Source: Actinomycetes bacterium
GTDB lineage: Bacteria; Planctomycetota; Phycisphaerae; JAACET01
DNA length: 64,000 nucleotides
Assembly (NCBI GenBank): GCA_030614915.1
Contig: JAUXAG010000004.1
Span: 62,001 to 126,000 of the forward strand
Direction: 5' to 3'
This document shows positions 8,385 to 17,482 of this stretch, in pieces. The translations under genes were made by a program, and so were the position numbers. Positions within the stretch are counted from its first letter, which is position 1; each line of letters opens with the position of its first letter. A model generated the notes under the pieces. That model saw only the letters and a program-made list of their open reading frames with translations, did no database searches and had not been told where the DNA came from.

Positions 8385-9175
8385 CAACAAACCTCACTTA
8401 GATCACGTAGGGGGGTCAAGACCTCCGGGCCATCCTCGGTGATGGCGACGGTGTGCTCAAAATGGGCACAGAGCTTGGAATCGGCGGTGCGGACGGTCCA
8501 GCCGTCATTGAGAGTCTTGACCTTTTTGCTTCCGGCATTGACCATGGGCTCGATGGCTATGACCAAACCGGGCTCCAAGACGAAATCTCCGCCATTGGGG
8601 TCCACGAAGTTTGGTACCCGGGGGTCTTCGTGCATATCGAGCCCGATACCGTGGCCGACAAAGTCCTGGACAATAGCGAAACCGGCCTGCTTGACGAAAG
8701 AATCCATGATTTCGGCCACCTCAAACCAGCGTCGATGGGGCTGACAGTTCTCAACAGCCAAGTTCAAGATGTCCCTGGTGGTCTGGACGAGGCGTTTGGC
8801 CTGGGGGCTGACGTTTCCGATCATAAGGGTAATGGCGGCATCGCCACAATAGCCATCCAAGCGGACGCCGAAATCAATGCTCAAGATGTCCCCGTCCAGG
8901 AGGGGCTGGTCATCGGGGATGCCGTGGACGAGGATATCATTGCGACTGGCACAAATAGCGGCTGGGAAGGCGGCCTTGCCACGGGGATTGGGCACGCCGG
9001 TAAACAATGGCTGAGCCCCGGCCCGGCGGGTCATCTCGACGGCCAAGGCGTCCAACTCGGCGGTGGTAACTCCCGGAGCGGCCTTGCAAGCCAAGCACTC
9101 GAGGACCTGGACCACGAGCCCACAGGCCTGTCGCATCAGGGCTAACTCCCGGGCAGATTTTAGAATAATAGACAT
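8384..9175 (-). CDS. map: Methionine aminopeptidase, type I
   Basis: Removes the N-terminal Met from nascent proteins; 263 residues. The five metal ligands are in place: Asp in SIDFGV, Asp in CGDAA, His in GHGIG, Glu in AIEPM and Glu in HFEHT. It lacks the N-terminal zinc-finger extension, so it is the short type Ia form. Its stop codon overlaps the infA start by one base, and it follows adk in the spc cluster. Confidence 0.97.
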   Translation of the reverse strand: MSIILKSARELALMRQACGLVVQVLECLACKAAPGVTTAELDALAVEMTRRAGAQPLFTGVPNPRGKAAFPAAICASRNDILVHGIPDDQPLLDGDILSIDFGVRLDGYCGDAAITLMIGNVSPQAKRLVQTTRDILNLAVENCQPHRRWFEVAEIMDSFVKQAGFAIVQDFVGHGIGLDMHEDPRVPNFVDPNGGDFVLEPGLVIAIEPMVNAGSKKVKTLNDGWTVRTADSKLCAHFEHTVAITEDGPEVLTPLRDLSEVC

Positions 9176-9184
9176 AAGCAGCCT

Positions 9185-9853
9185 CTATGGCTCATCAGTA
9201 GAACTAAAAGTCTTGGTCAAAACTTGCTGGGCCTGGCAGTATACCCATTCGATGTCTTTGTTGCCATCGAGGCGAACGAATCGGCCAGCGGCAGCATAAT
9301 ACTCCAGCAAGGGCTCAGTCAAGCGGCGATACTCCTGCAGGCGAGTACGAATTACCTGGGGCTGGTCGTCGGGCCTGGCCTGCAGGTCGGCCCCATCACG
9401 GTCACACTTTCCGCTCTCGGCCGGCGGCATGGTCTGGAGGTGATAGGTGGCATCGCAAAGGGGACAAACGCGACGTCCGGCCAAACGTGAAATTATAACC
9501 TGCTCGCCGGCATCGAGATAAATGACCATGTCGATGGGGGCCTGGACCTCGGCGAGCCGGCCATTGAGGGCCTGGGCCTGGGGCAGGGTTCGCGGGAAGC
9601 CGTCGAGTATAAAGCCAGCGGCACAATCGGGCTGGGTCAGCCTGGAAATCATGACCTGGACAATGAGATCGTCGGGGACCAGTTGGCCGGAGTTCATGTA
9701 TTTCTGCACGGCTGGGCCTAAGTCGGATCCCTGGCGGATTTGGGCGCGAAGAATGTCGCCACTGGCCAAGTGGGGCACAGACAAGCGGTCAGTCAAGCGG
9801 TCAGCCAAGGTGCCCTTGCCGGCACCGGGAGGTCCCAAAAGAATCAACCTCAT
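9185..9853 (-). CDS. adk: Adenylate kinase with zinc-type LID
   Basis: Interconverts ATP + AMP and 2 ADP; 222 residues. The P-loop GPPGAGKGT is at 7-15. The LID carries Cys 130, 133 and 150 and Asp 153, the metal site known from Bacillus-type adenylate kinases. The NMP-binding DGFPRT is at 84-89. The start overlaps the secY stop by one base, so translation is probably coupled. Confidence 0.97.
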   Translation of the reverse strand: MRLILLGPPGAGKGTLADRLTDRLSVPHLASGDILRAQIRQGSDLGPAVQKYMNSGQLVPDDLIVQVMISRLTQPDCAAGFILDGFPRTLPQAQALNGRLAEVQAPIDMVIYLDAGEQVIISRLAGRRVCPLCDATYHLQTMPPAESGKCDRDGADLQARPDDQPQVIRTRLQEYRRLTEPLLEYYAAAGRFVRLDGNKDIEWVYCQAQQVLTKTFSSTDEP

Positions 9854-11220
9854 CAGTAAGCTCCCCTTATTCTGCCGGCGGAGTCGCCGAGGAAACCTTC
9901 GTAGTTTCTCATGATCAGACTGGCTTCAATACGATTGACCAAATCCAGGGCTACGGAAATAACAATCAACAAAGCAGTACCGCCCAAAAAGGCGGAAATA
10001 CTCCAGGAAATGTTCAGGACCTGAGCCATCACCGTGGGCAGAACGGCGATAACACACAAAAAGGCAGCCCCGACATAAGTGATTCGTTCCATGACCTGCT
10101 CAAGGTAATCGGCAGTGCGGCGTCCAGGTCGCAGGCCGGGGATGAAAGAGCCGTAGTCGCGGAGGTTTTTGGCCATTTCCTTGGGCTGAAACTGGACCGT
10201 GGTCCAGAAATAGGCAAAGAAATAAATCAAAGCGATATACATAAGATTGTAGAGATAACGATGGTTTGGTCCAAAATCGTCGGCCAAGAAGCTGAGAACG
10301 CTATTTCTCCAATACCCAGCGAGGCCCTCAAAGATCATGCCAGGAAACATCATCAAGCTCACGGCAAAGATAATGGGTATGACGCCGGCGTGATTGACCC
10401 GCAAAGGCAGATAGTGCCTTTGGCCACCATAGGTTCTGCGTCCGCGAGTAACCTTGGCCTGCTGAATGGGAATTCGTCGCTGGCCTTGAGTGATAAGGAT
10501 AGCCCCGGCGACGACAAAGACAAAAGACAAAACAATAAAGACAAGCTTGGCGACGCCAATTTTGCCGGGCTCGGCGGTCATACTGGGGTCCCAGTTTCTG
10601 AATATTTCGCCGACAGCAGCGGGTAATCTGGTGACGATGCCGGCCATGATAATCAGGCTGATGCCGTTGCCGATGCCGTAGGCGTCAATTTGCTCCCCGA
10701 GCCACATCATGAAAATGGTTCCGCCGACCATGGCAAGCACAGCGACAAAAGTGTCGAAGAGGGCGAATTCCGGCACGAGCAGGCCCTTATTACCAAGGTA
10801 CCTAACCCACATAAAGGCCTGCAAGAGGCAAATAGCTATGGTGAGATAACGAGTGTACTCGTTGATTTTTCGCCGTCCGAGCTCACCTTCCTGCTGGAGC
10901 TTTTGGAGGGCAGGAATGACCGAGCCGAGCAACTGGAGGATAATGGAGGCGGAGATGTAGGGCATGATACCCAAGCCGAAGAGGGTGGACCGCGTGAGAG
11001 AGCCTCCGGTGAAGACCGAGAAATACTCGAGCATCTGCCCGAAAGCGCCACCACCTTCGGCGGTAGCCTCCATGGTCTGGGCAAAAATGGCTTGGTTGAC
11101 GCCAGGCAGGGGGACGGCGAAACCGATGCGATAAATGCAGAGCAAGCTGAAAGTAAAGAGAATTTTCCGGCGCAACTCAGGAATACGAAAGATGTTGACA
11201 AAGGTTGAGAAGAAAGGCAT
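9853..11220 (-). CDS. secY: Protein translocase subunit SecY
   Basis: Ten-helix channel protein of the Sec translocon, 455 residues. Recognisable parts are the N-terminal RRKILFTFSLLCIYRIG, the plug region with ALGIMPYISASI-like FGLGIMPYISASI, GNGISLIIMAGI in the mid region, and the cytosolic loops RVNHAGVIPIIFA and FIPGLRPGRRTADYLE that contact SecA and the ribosome. It lies between rplO and adk as usual. Confidence 0.98.
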   Translation of the reverse strand: MPFFSTFVNIFRIPELRRKILFTFSLLCIYRIGFAVPLPGVNQAIFAQTMEATAEGGGAFGQMLEYFSVFTGGSLTRSTLFGLGIMPYISASIILQLLGSVIPALQKLQQEGELGRRKINEYTRYLTIAICLLQAFMWVRYLGNKGLLVPEFALFDTFVAVLAMVGGTIFMMWLGEQIDAYGIGNGISLIIMAGIVTRLPAAVGEIFRNWDPSMTAEPGKIGVAKLVFIVLSFVFVVAGAILITQGQRRIPIQQAKVTRGRRTYGGQRHYLPLRVNHAGVIPIIFAVSLMMFPGMIFEGLAGYWRNSVLSFLADDFGPNHRYLYNLMYIALIYFFAYFWTTVQFQPKEMAKNLRDYGSFIPGLRPGRRTADYLEQVMERITYVGAAFLCVIAVLPTVMAQVLNISWSISAFLGGTALLIVISVALDLVNRIEASLIMRNYEGFLGDSAGRIRGAY

Positions 11221-11240
11221 TTTTCGAATTCACCCAAAAA

Positions 11241-11687
11241 CTACGAGATAATTTGTGCCTGGCCGCCAGCTTCAGTAATTTTTTTAGCGGCTGAGGCTGA
11301 AAACTTATTGGCCAGGACGGTCAGTTTTTTTTTCAACTGCCCGTCGCCAAGAATTTTGACCAGTGCTGAGGGTTTTTTAGTCAAACCGGCCTGGTGAAGG
11401 GCCTGGACATCGACAGTAGAACCGTCATCGAAGACATTGAGCTGCTCAAGGTGCACAAGGTCGTAGCGGAGGGTATAACGTGCATTGTTGAAACCCCGCT
11501 TGGGGAGTCGGCGATAAAAGGGCTTGGCTCCGCCTTCGGCCAAGAGTCTGCCTCCGCTTCCGGCGCGGGCCCCGGCGCCCTTGTGTCCCCGGCCGCAAGT
11601 TTTGCCGCGACCCGAACCACTACCACGCCCGCGGCGGGTTCGAGAGCGGTGCTTGCCAACTGCTTTGGTAACCTCGTGTATCATCAT
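11241..11687 (-). CDS. rplO: 50S ribosomal protein L15
   Basis: L15 of 148 residues. The basic glycine-rich start (GRGSGSGRGKTCGRGHKGAGAR) and EGGAKPFYRRLPKRGF are typical. The first ATG overlaps the rpsE stop (ATGA). rpmD (L30), which normally sits between rpsE and rplO, is absent. Confidence 0.96.
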   Translation of the reverse strand: MMIHEVTKAVGKHRSRTRRGRGSGSGRGKTCGRGHKGAGARAGSGGRLLAEGGAKPFYRRLPKRGFNNARYTLRYDLVHLEQLNVFDDGSTVDVQALHQAGLTKKPSALVKILGDGQLKKKLTVLANKFSASAAKKITEAGGQAQIIS

Positions 11688-12202
11688 GAGTCTAAGGTAA
11701 CTCCTCGAAGCTCTTGTACCTGCTGAGGGGAGCGTAATTTCGACAAGCCATCAAAAGTGGCCTTGACGACGTTCTTGGGGGAAGTGGAGCCCTGGACCTT
11801 GGTGAGGACATCCTGAATGCCAGCCAACTCCAGGACGGCCCGGGCGCTGGCCCCGGCGATAACACCGGTACCTTCGCGTGCGGGCAGGAGGACTACGGAT
11901 GAGGCTCCAAAACGGCCGATGATCTTGTGGGGTATGGTATTGCCGGAGAGGGTAACGGTCTTTAAGCTTTTGCGTGCTTCCTTCATGGCCTTTTCCACAG
12001 CCAAGGGTACTTCATTGGCTTTGCCATATCCCCAACCAACGTGTCCAGCACGGTCGCCGACAACGACCAAGGCGGCAAAAGAAAACCGTCTTCCACCCTT
12101 GACCACGGTGGCACAGCGGTAGATTTTCACTACCGACTCGTCATAGGGGCTGGGCTCACGATCATCAGTTCTGGTTCTGGTTCTGGTTCTGGCTCTGGCC
12201 AC
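11684..12202 (-). CDS. rpsE: 30S ribosomal protein S5
   Basis: S5 of 172 residues, involved in decoding accuracy. The start is a GTG with GGAGG seven bases upstream. The N-terminus is a run of Arg-Thr dipeptides encoded by a tandem hexanucleotide (AGAACC type). The S5 double-stranded RNA-binding domain (VVVGDRAGHVGWGYGKANEV) and C-terminal domain (PAREGTGVIAGASARAVLELAG) are intact. Confidence 0.96.
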   Translation of the reverse strand: MARARTRTRTRTDDREPSPYDESVVKIYRCATVVKGGRRFSFAALVVVGDRAGHVGWGYGKANEVPLAVEKAMKEARKSLKTVTLSGNTIPHKIIGRFGASSVVLLPAREGTGVIAGASARAVLELAGIQDVLTKVQGSTSPKNVVKATFDGLSKLRSPQQVQELRGVTLDS

Positions 12203-12223
12203 GAAAGTTCCTCCGGGACTAAA

Positions 12224-12598
12224 CTAGAATTTCAAACCGGCGTCTCTGGCGGCGTCGGCCAAGGCCTTGACCCGGCCATGGTAGCGGTAACTGCCACGGT
12301 CAAAACAGACCTGGTTCACACCGTTGGCTAAGGCTTGGGCAGCGATAGCCTTACCGACAAGCTGGGCGGCAGCTTTATTCGAAGCCCGGCCATCGGGCAA
12401 GGCCTTGGCCAGGGCTGACTGTTTGGTACCAGCGGCAGCGAGGGTGCGTCCGGCAGAGTCGTCAATGAGCTGGGCATAAATGTGGCGGTTGGAACGGAAT
12501 ACGGACAAACGGGGCCGCTGGGCAGTGCCCTGGACCTTGGCGCGGGTCCGTCGCTTACACTTTCGCCGACGTATAGCTATCACCTTTACAAACCGCAT
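12224..12598 (-). CDS. rplR: 50S ribosomal protein L18
   Basis: L18, which binds 5S rRNA; 124 residues from the ATG at 12598 ([13 protein letters not shown]). The same frame stays open to 12724, but those codons lie in a palindromic repeat and do not resemble L18. The family core [20 protein letters not shown] and the end [18 protein letters not shown] are clear. The Shine-Dalgarno signal is weak, perhaps because the repeat has replaced the normal spacer. Confidence 0.93.
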   Translation of the reverse strand: MRFVKVIAIRRRKCKRRTRAKVQGTAQRPRLSVFRSNRHIYAQLIDDSAGRTLAAAGTKQSALAKALPDGRASNKAAAQLVGKAIAAQALANGVNQVCFDRGSYRYHGRVKALADAARDAGLKF

Positions 12599-12657
12599 AA
12601 CAGTGGAACCTATCCGAGAAACATAACTCCAACAAGAATCATACCATCGAAAACCTG

Positions 12658-12704
12658 GATTACCGCCAAAGCGGTGATAAGCCCGCTTCCGCGGGAATGA
12701 CAGC
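12658..12704. repeat. Double palindromic repeat between rplF and rplR
   Basis: Two adjacent hairpins: ATTACCGC-CAAA-GCGGTGAT (12659-12678) and CCCGC-TTCC-GCGGG (about 12682-12695), ending GAATGACAG. It starts directly at the rplF stop. A similar double unit lies at 38345-38393, and single units lie at 23721, 34787, 51936 and 52263. This is a dispersed REP-like element lodged inside the spc operon. Confidence 0.85.
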
Positions 12705-13259
12705 CTAAACGGGTCCGGTGGCAAAGGCCTTGCCGACCTTGCGGCGGATGACCTCGCCCTCGTAACGCATACCCTTCTGATGGTAAGGGTCAGCCGGCCT
12801 TACCAAACGAACCTGAGCGGCGAAATCATTGACGATCTGCTTGTCCGGGCCGGAAAAGACTATCCGCTGAGCCGAGGGCACTTCCAGCTGCACACCGTCG
12901 GGAATCTGTAAAGTAGCCGGACGAGCGAAGCCTACGTTGAGGACGAGATTGCGTCCCTGGAGGACGGCTCCGTAACCGATACCTTCAATAAGGACGACCC
13001 TTTCAAAGCCCTTGGTAACTCCGGTAACCATGTTGGCCAACAGAGCCCGAGTGAGGCCGTGGAGAGAACGGCTGAACTTGGAGTCATCGCGGCGGGTAAC
13101 GAGAAGAACTTTGGCCTCCTGGTCGAGCTTGACAGTTACCTGGGGATGATGCTCGAAATTCAAAGTACCCTTGGGGCCGGAAACGCTGACTTGGCGCTTG
13201 GCGATTTTTACCTGAACGTTATCAGGCAGGGAGACAGGTTGTTTTCCGACACGACTCAT
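12705..13259 (-). CDS. rplF: 50S ribosomal protein L6
   Basis: L6 of 184 residues, near the factor-binding site. It starts [17 protein letters not shown]. The duplicated L6 fold is complete, with the second repeat ending in the conserved [22 protein letters not shown]-like segment. It is preceded by rpsH. Confidence 0.97.
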   Translation of the reverse strand: MSRVGKQPVSLPDNVQVKIAKRQVSVSGPKGTLNFEHHPQVTVKLDQEAKVLLVTRRDDSKFSRSLHGLTRALLANMVTGVTKGFERVVLIEGIGYGAVLQGRNLVLNVGFARPATLQIPDGVQLEVPSAQRIVFSGPDKQIVNDFAAQVRLVRPADPYHQKGMRYEGEVIRRKVGKAFATGPV

Positions 13260-13282
13260 AGAAGACTCCCGAGGAGACTAAT

Positions 13283-13681
13283 CTAGTGGACGGTGGCCAA
13301 CAGCTCGCCGCCAACATTGGCCTTTCGACACTGGCGGTCCGACATAATGCCCCGGCTGGTAGAAAGCACGGCGATGCCCAAGCCATTGAGCACCCTGGGC
13401 AACTGGCTAACGGGCTTATAGACTCTCAGGCCAGGACGAGACTCGCGTTTGATGGTGTTAATGATGGGCTGGCCCTCAGGTCCGTATTTCAGATAGACCC
13501 TTACAATTCCCTGCTTGTTGTCCTCGATAAACTTGAAGTCCTCGATAAATCCTTCTTCCTTGAGGACCCGGGCGATACCGGCGCAGGTTTTGGAGCCGGA
13601 CACATCAACCTGAGGTCTGGAAACGCGGAGGGCATTTCTGATCCTGGTGAGCATATCAGCAATGGGGTCTGTAAGGCTCAT
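13283..13681 (-). CDS. rpsH: 30S ribosomal protein S8
   Basis: S8 of 132 residues, a primary 16S rRNA binder and, in E. coli, the spc-operon repressor. The ATG at 13681 (MSLTDPIADMLTRIRNA) has GGAG six bases upstream; an upstream TTG at 13693 is less likely. The C-terminal STSRGIMSDRQCRKANVGGE is typical. Confidence 0.97.
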   Translation of the reverse strand: MSLTDPIADMLTRIRNALRVSRPQVDVSGSKTCAGIARVLKEEGFIEDFKFIEDNKQGIVRVYLKYGPEGQPIINTIKRESRPGLRVYKPVSQLPRVLNGLGIAVLSTSRGIMSDRQCRKANVGGELLATVH

Positions 13682-13717
13682 CACGAGCTCCAAAATTAAT
13701 GAAGAGGCGGGGCAAGA

Positions 13718-13903
13718 CTACCAACTAGCCTTTTTCACGCCGGGAATCTTGCCCTCAGCGGCCAGGTTGCGGAAACAAATACGACAAATTTTGAACTTTC
13801 GGTAAACAGCTCTAGGGCGACCACAGAGGGCACAACGGGTGTAGGCCCGAGTAGAGAACTTTGGTTTTCGAGCACACTTGGCAATCTGTCCCTTAGTGGC
13901 CAT
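13718..13903 (-). CDS. rpsN: 30S ribosomal protein S14, zinc-type
   Basis: Short S14 of 61 residues. Cys 24, 27, 40 and 43 form the C-x2-C-x12-C-x2-C zinc site of the type Z form. Upstream is rplE and downstream rpsH. Confidence 0.97.
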   Translation of the reverse strand: MATKGQIAKCARKPKFSTRAYTRCALCGRPRAVYRKFKICRICFRNLAAEGKIPGVKKASW

Positions 13904-13910
13904 GGATTAA

Positions 13911-14453
13911 TTACTCCGTACGAAAAGGCATACCCAAGAGGGTCAAAAGCCTCCGGGCCTGTTGGTCAGATTCGGCAGTGGTAACAAAGGTGATGTTCAT
14001 GCCCTGCTGGAATTCGGTTTTGGCGGCGTCAATCTCGGGAAAGACGGCCTGCTCGGTGAGGCCCATATTGTAATTGCCCCGGCCGTCAAAGCTTTTGGGA
14101 TTGAGGCCGCGAAAGTCCCGCATACGGGGGATAGCGGCGTTTATGAGGCGATCGACGAACTCGTACATTCTGCGGCCCCGGAGGGTGACTTTCAGGCCAA
14201 TCTCGTTGCCCTCGCGCAGCTTGAAGTTTGCAACGGATTTTGTAGCCTTGCAGACCAAAGGCTTTTGGCCGGTAATCAGAGCCAACTCGGCAGCGGCAGT
14301 TTCAAGTCTCTTTTTGTCGAGAAGAGCTCTGCCGACTCCCATGGAAACAATCACCTTTTTCAAAGCGGGGACGGCCATGACCGTAGAACAACTAAACTCC
14401 TGGCGCAGAGCGGGCCAGATCTGAGTTTTGTATCTTTCCAAAAGCCTAGCCAT
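13911..14453 (-). CDS. rplE: 50S ribosomal protein L5
   Basis: L5 of 180 residues, which binds 5S rRNA and bridges to S13. MSVGVGRA-like [35 protein letters not shown] and the C-terminal [15 protein letters not shown] are characteristic. The stop is seven bases from the rpsN start. Confidence 0.97.
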   Translation of the reverse strand: MARLLERYKTQIWPALRQEFSCSTVMAVPALKKVIVSMGVGRALLDKKRLETAAAELALITGQKPLVCKATKSVANFKLREGNEIGLKVTLRGRRMYEFVDRLINAAIPRMRDFRGLNPKSFDGRGNYNMGLTEQAVFPEIDAAKTEFQQGMNITFVTTAESDQQARRLLTLLGMPFRTE

Positions 14454-14466
14454 AACGATTCACCAC

Positions 14467-14814
14467 CTACTGCTTTGTTTTTGCGGAGACTACACCTAAG
14501 GAAGTCCCTGCCTGGGGATGATTTCCACGGGCGACGCGGTGCTTGAGGCCGTCGGCTTGTTTCTGGAAGCCGACGCGAGTAGCTCGGCCGGAGACAATGG
14601 GTTGAACGTTGGAAATATGAATAGCAGCTTCCTTTTCCAGCCGACCTCCCTGAGGATTCTTGCGGCTGCGCCTTACGTGTCGGTAGACGCGGTTTACGCC
14701 TTCAACCAGGACACGGTCGGTTTTGGGCAGAACGCGGAGGATACGGCCCTGCTTGCCCTTGTCGTCGCCACAGATAACCATGACGATATCACCTTTTTTT
14801 ACGTGGGCAGGCAT
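14467..14814 (-). CDS. rplX: 50S ribosomal protein L24
   Basis: L24, an assembly initiator of the large subunit; 115 residues. The KOW motif [20 protein letters not shown] is near residues 8-27, followed by [14 protein letters not shown]. The stop is 13 bases before the rplE start. Confidence 0.97.
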   Translation of the reverse strand: MPAHVKKGDIVMVICGDDKGKQGRILRVLPKTDRVLVEGVNRVYRHVRRSRKNPQGGRLEKEAAIHISNVQPIVSGRATRVGFQKQADGLKHRVARGNHPQAGTSLGVVSAKTKQ

Positions 14815-14818
14815 AAGA

Positions 14819-15205
14819 TCAAACCACCTCAGAAGCCAAAGAAATAATTTTCATGAATTTTTTTTCTCTCAATTCTCTTCCGACAGCCCCAAAGATTCGA
14901 GTGCCGCGAGGATTTCCATCCGGGTCGATGATCACCCCGGCGTTGTGGTCGAAACGCACATAACTGCCGTCGAGCCTGCGAGTGCGGTGCTTGGTGCGAA
15001 CGATAACACAGCGGACCATGTCTCCGGATTTGACTTCTCCGCCGGGAATAGCCTTTTTTACGGCACAAACTATAACATCACCGAGCCCTGCGGTTCGACG
15101 GGTGTATTTTCCGCGAGCAGTGGAGCCGCGAAGGACCTTAATACACTGGGCGACCTTAGCCCCGGAGTTGTCGGCAATAGTTATTCTGGTCTGCATCTGA
15201 ATCAC
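14819..15205 (-). CDS. rplN: 50S ribosomal protein L14
   Basis: L14 of 128 residues. I prefer the GTG at 15205 over the ATG at 15196 because GAGG lies seven bases before it and the family starts MIQxQT. Recognised by [12 protein letters not shown] and [15 protein letters not shown]. The spacer upstream towards rpsQ contains an inserted 188-bp element. Confidence 0.96.
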   Translation of the reverse strand: MIQMQTRITIADNSGAKVAQCIKVLRGSTARGKYTRRTAGLGDVIVCAVKKAIPGGEVKSGDMVRCVIVRTKHRTRRLDGSYVRFDHNAGVIIDPDGNPRGTRIFGAVGRELREKKFMKIISLASEVV

Positions 15206-15236
15206 AGTAAAACCTCAAGAACACGGCAATTGGTGT

Positions 15237-15424
15237 CTAGAAGCCATCCCAAAACCCCAATTTCTGCTGCGAACGGCCCTTTTCACGCAGTGATGCTACG
15301 CATTGTCGCCTGTCTGCGTCGCTCAAACTCAATATATTCTCCAAATATGCATCGTTTTCGCTTCTTGCCAGCCGCCAAAATTGCTCGTTCTCGCTACGAA
15401 AGCAGGTTTTGGGATGACTTCTAG
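15237..15424. mobile_element. MITE-like element with terminal inverted repeats between rpsQ and rplN
   Basis: A 188-bp segment bounded by 20-bp inverted repeats: CTAGAAGCCATCCCAAAACC at 15237-15256 and its complement with one mismatch at 15405-15424. The palindromy continues inwards imperfectly (AATTTCTGCTGCGAACG against CGTTCTCGCTACGAAAGC). It has no transposase and only shadow ORFs. The right end touches the rpsQ stop codon. A normal rpsQ-rplN spacer is a few tens of bases, so this is an insertion; the mobilising enzyme is not in the window. Confidence 0.75.
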
Positions 15425-15706
15425 CTACTCCACAGCCTCGGGTCGATTGATCAACTTGAAGACTCGCCAACTCTTGGTCTTGCTGATGGGCCGACACTGA
15501 GCGATCAGGACGGTATCGCCGCGCTGGACGGAGCCGTTGGGGTCGTGCACCTGAAAACTAGTGGACCGACGGATGTATTTACCGTAGCGAGGGTGCTTGA
15601 AAAGTCGAGTGACGGCAACGGTGACGGTTTTGTCAGCCTTGGCGGAGACTACCGTGCCCAGTAGGGTGCGAACTCTGCCTCGTCTTTGTTGGGCGGTATC
15701 AGTCAT
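15425..15706 (-). CDS. rpsQ: 30S ribosomal protein S17
   Basis: S17 of 93 residues from the ATG at 15706 (MTDTAQQRRGRVRTLLGTVVS). The frame upstream to a TTG at 15730 adds residues not seen in the family. SAKADKTVTVAVTRLFKHPRYGKYIRRS is the OB-fold core. The stop abuts the MITE-like element. Confidence 0.96.
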   Translation of the reverse strand: MTDTAQQRRGRVRTLLGTVVSAKADKTVTVAVTRLFKHPRYGKYIRRSTSFQVHDPNGSVQRGDTVLIAQCRPISKTKSWRVFKLINRPEAVE

Positions 15707-15741
15707 AAGAGTGACGACTCCAAGGTACAAATCAAAGTTTC

Positions 15742-15951
15742 TTACTCGGCAGGCGAGGGACTCTGGCGAGCCCGCTGGGCCATTACAGTTTTTATTCGAG
15801 CGATGTCGCGTTTGGCTTGTCCCAACAAGCTGGGGTTCTCGAGCTTTTCGGTAACAGCCTGGGCGCGAATATCAAAGGAGTGGCGTTCGAGACGTTCCAA
15901 CTCGGCGGCCAATTCCTCGTCGGAGAGGGCTCTGATCTCGGCAATTTTCAT
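15742..15951 (-). CDS. rpmC: 50S ribosomal protein L29
   Basis: A two-helix protein at the peptide exit tunnel, 69 residues (MKIAEIRALSDEELAAELE, then LENPSLLGQAKRDIARIKTV). The normal neighbours rplP and rpsQ flank it. Confidence 0.96.
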   Translation of the reverse strand: MKIAEIRALSDEELAAELERLERHSFDIRAQAVTEKLENPSLLGQAKRDIARIKTVMAQRARQSPSPAE

Positions 15952-15970
15952 TGGCTACTCCGCGGCTAAC

Positions 15971-16390
15971 CTACAAGGTATGACGCCGATGAAGGAAGCG
16001 ACATCGTACAGGCATTTTGTGGGCAACTCGTCTTAGGGCCCGCTTGGCCAAGTCCTCGGGGACACCGGCGATTTCGAACATAACGCTGCCGGGCTTTACA
16101 CAAGCGACCCAGGTGTCAGGCTCGCCCTTGCCTTTGCCCATTCGGGTTTCCAAGGGCTTGGAAGAAACCGACTTGTGGGGGAAAATTCGGACATAAACAC
16201 GACCCTCACGATGTAAAAAGTGAGTGGCGGCGACTCTACCGGCCTCGATCTGCTGGGTGGTAATCCAGCCGGTGCCCAAGGACTGCAGGCCGTACTCGCC
16301 AAAGGCTACGGTGTTGCCCTTGGTGGCGTTGCCCTTGATCTTGCCGCGCTGGGACTTCCGGAACTTAACTCTCTTGGGCATCAGGGCCAT
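15971..16390 (-). CDS. rplP: 50S ribosomal protein L16
   Basis: L16 of 139 residues ([20 protein letters not shown]). The ATG at 16390 overlaps the rpsC stop by one base, and AGGAGG lies seven bases upstream, so it is preferred over the ATG at 16381. The segment with GRVYVRIFPHKSVSSKPLETRMGKG is conserved. Confidence 0.97.
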   Translation of the reverse strand: MALMPKRVKFRKSQRGKIKGNATKGNTVAFGEYGLQSLGTGWITTQQIEAGRVAATHFLHREGRVYVRIFPHKSVSSKPLETRMGKGKGEPDTWVACVKPGSVMFEIAGVPEDLAKRALRRVAHKMPVRCRFLHRRHTL

Positions 16391-17049
16391 TATGCTTCCT
16401 CCTGGTCAGCTTCACCAAGAAGGCCCTTGTATATCCAAACCTTTACGCCAATAGTTCCGTAAGTGGTGCGCGAGGTGGCCACGCCATAATCCACGTCGGC
16501 CCGTAAGGTGTGCAAAGGAATACTGCCGAAGATCAGCTTTTCAGAGCGAGCGATCTCGGCTCCGGACAAACGTCCGGAACAAATTACCTTAATGCCCAAG
16601 GCACCGGCAGACATGGCGCCCTCGCAGCGTTGTCGCATAGCTCTACGGAACGAGGCCCGGCGTTTGAGCTGCTCGGCAATACCATCAGCAACAAGCTGGG
16701 CATCGATATCGGGCTTTCTGACCTCGACGACATTGATGCTGACGACTCGGTGAGTTAGATCCTCCAGTTCGCCTTTGACCCTGTCGATCTCAGCTCCGCG
16801 GGCCCCGATAACCACGCCGGGCCTGGCGGTGTAAATAGTGACCTTGACTTCCTCACGGGTGCGTTCGATCTGGACGGAAGAAATGGCGGCATAAGGCATC
16901 CGGCGGTTCAAGCTGGAGTCGAGATAGCCCCTGATCTTCTGGTCCTCGATGAGGAATTGTCCGTAACTGGCCTTGGGGGCATACCAGCGAGATTTCCAGT
17001 CCTTAGTGATTCCCGTTCGAAAACCGATTGGCGAAACCTTTTGACCCAT
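16390..17049 (-). CDS. rpsC: 30S ribosomal protein S3
   Basis: S3 of 219 residues at the mRNA entry site. The ATG at 17049 ([18 protein letters not shown]) has GGAG six bases upstream and fits the family; an ATG four codons earlier lacks a signal. The KH domain ([20 protein letters not shown]) and the C-terminal domain ([25 protein letters not shown]) are complete. Confidence 0.97.
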   Translation of the reverse strand: MGQKVSPIGFRTGITKDWKSRWYAPKASYGQFLIEDQKIRGYLDSSLNRRMPYAAISSVQIERTREEVKVTIYTARPGVVIGARGAEIDRVKGELEDLTHRVVSINVVEVRKPDIDAQLVADGIAEQLKRRASFRRAMRQRCEGAMSAGALGIKVICSGRLSGAEIARSEKLIFGSIPLHTLRADVDYGVATSRTTYGTIGVKVWIYKGLLGEADQEEA

Positions 17050-17083
17050 ATCAAACTCCATGATCCAGGAGAAAACTCGGCGT

Positions 17084-17428
17084 TCACTCAGAACGAGCGG
17101 TTCGCTCCTCCACTACCAAGGTAATGTGACTAGTGCGTTTGCGAATAAGATGATAACGTCCCCGATCCTTGGCTCGACCTCGTTTGATGGTCGGCCCCTG
17201 GTCAACCCTGGCATCCTTGATGAACAAATCCTCGGTGTCGGCGGCGGCTTCGTCGGCACTGGCAATGGCAGCCCGGAGGATTTTGTCGACAAAGACAGCG
17301 GCCCGCTTGTTGGTGAACTTCAAGAGGTCGAGGGCCTGGGCGGCATTCATGCCGCGGACCAAGTCAACGACGAGCCTGGCCTTTCTGGGGGCGATGCGGG
17401 CGAATCTATGTGACGATTTCCAAGCCAT
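17084..17428 (-). CDS. rplV: 50S ribosomal protein L22
   Basis: L22, which lines the exit tunnel; 114 residues from the ATG at 17428 ([19 protein letters not shown]). AAGGTG five bases upstream supports this start over 17452. The C-terminal [22 protein letters not shown] is the usual hook. Confidence 0.96.
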   Translation of the reverse strand: MAWKSSHRFARIAPRKARLVVDLVRGMNAAQALDLLKFTNKRAAVFVDKILRAAIASADEAAADTEDLFIKDARVDQGPTIKRGRAKDRGRYHLIRKRTSHITLVVEERTARSE

Positions 17429-17482
17429 CAAACACCTTTTTACTAAAAACACTCCGGCCGGCTAGCCTAAGCCAGCGAGGCT

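Noticed and set aside
12599-12724. N-terminal extension of L18 to 12724
   Set aside because: The added codons lie in the dispersed palindrome and do not resemble L18.
15237-15497. 86-codon minus-strand ORF across the MITE-like element
   Set aside because: It starts in another frame inside rpsQ, runs through the palindromic element and has no ribosome-binding site.
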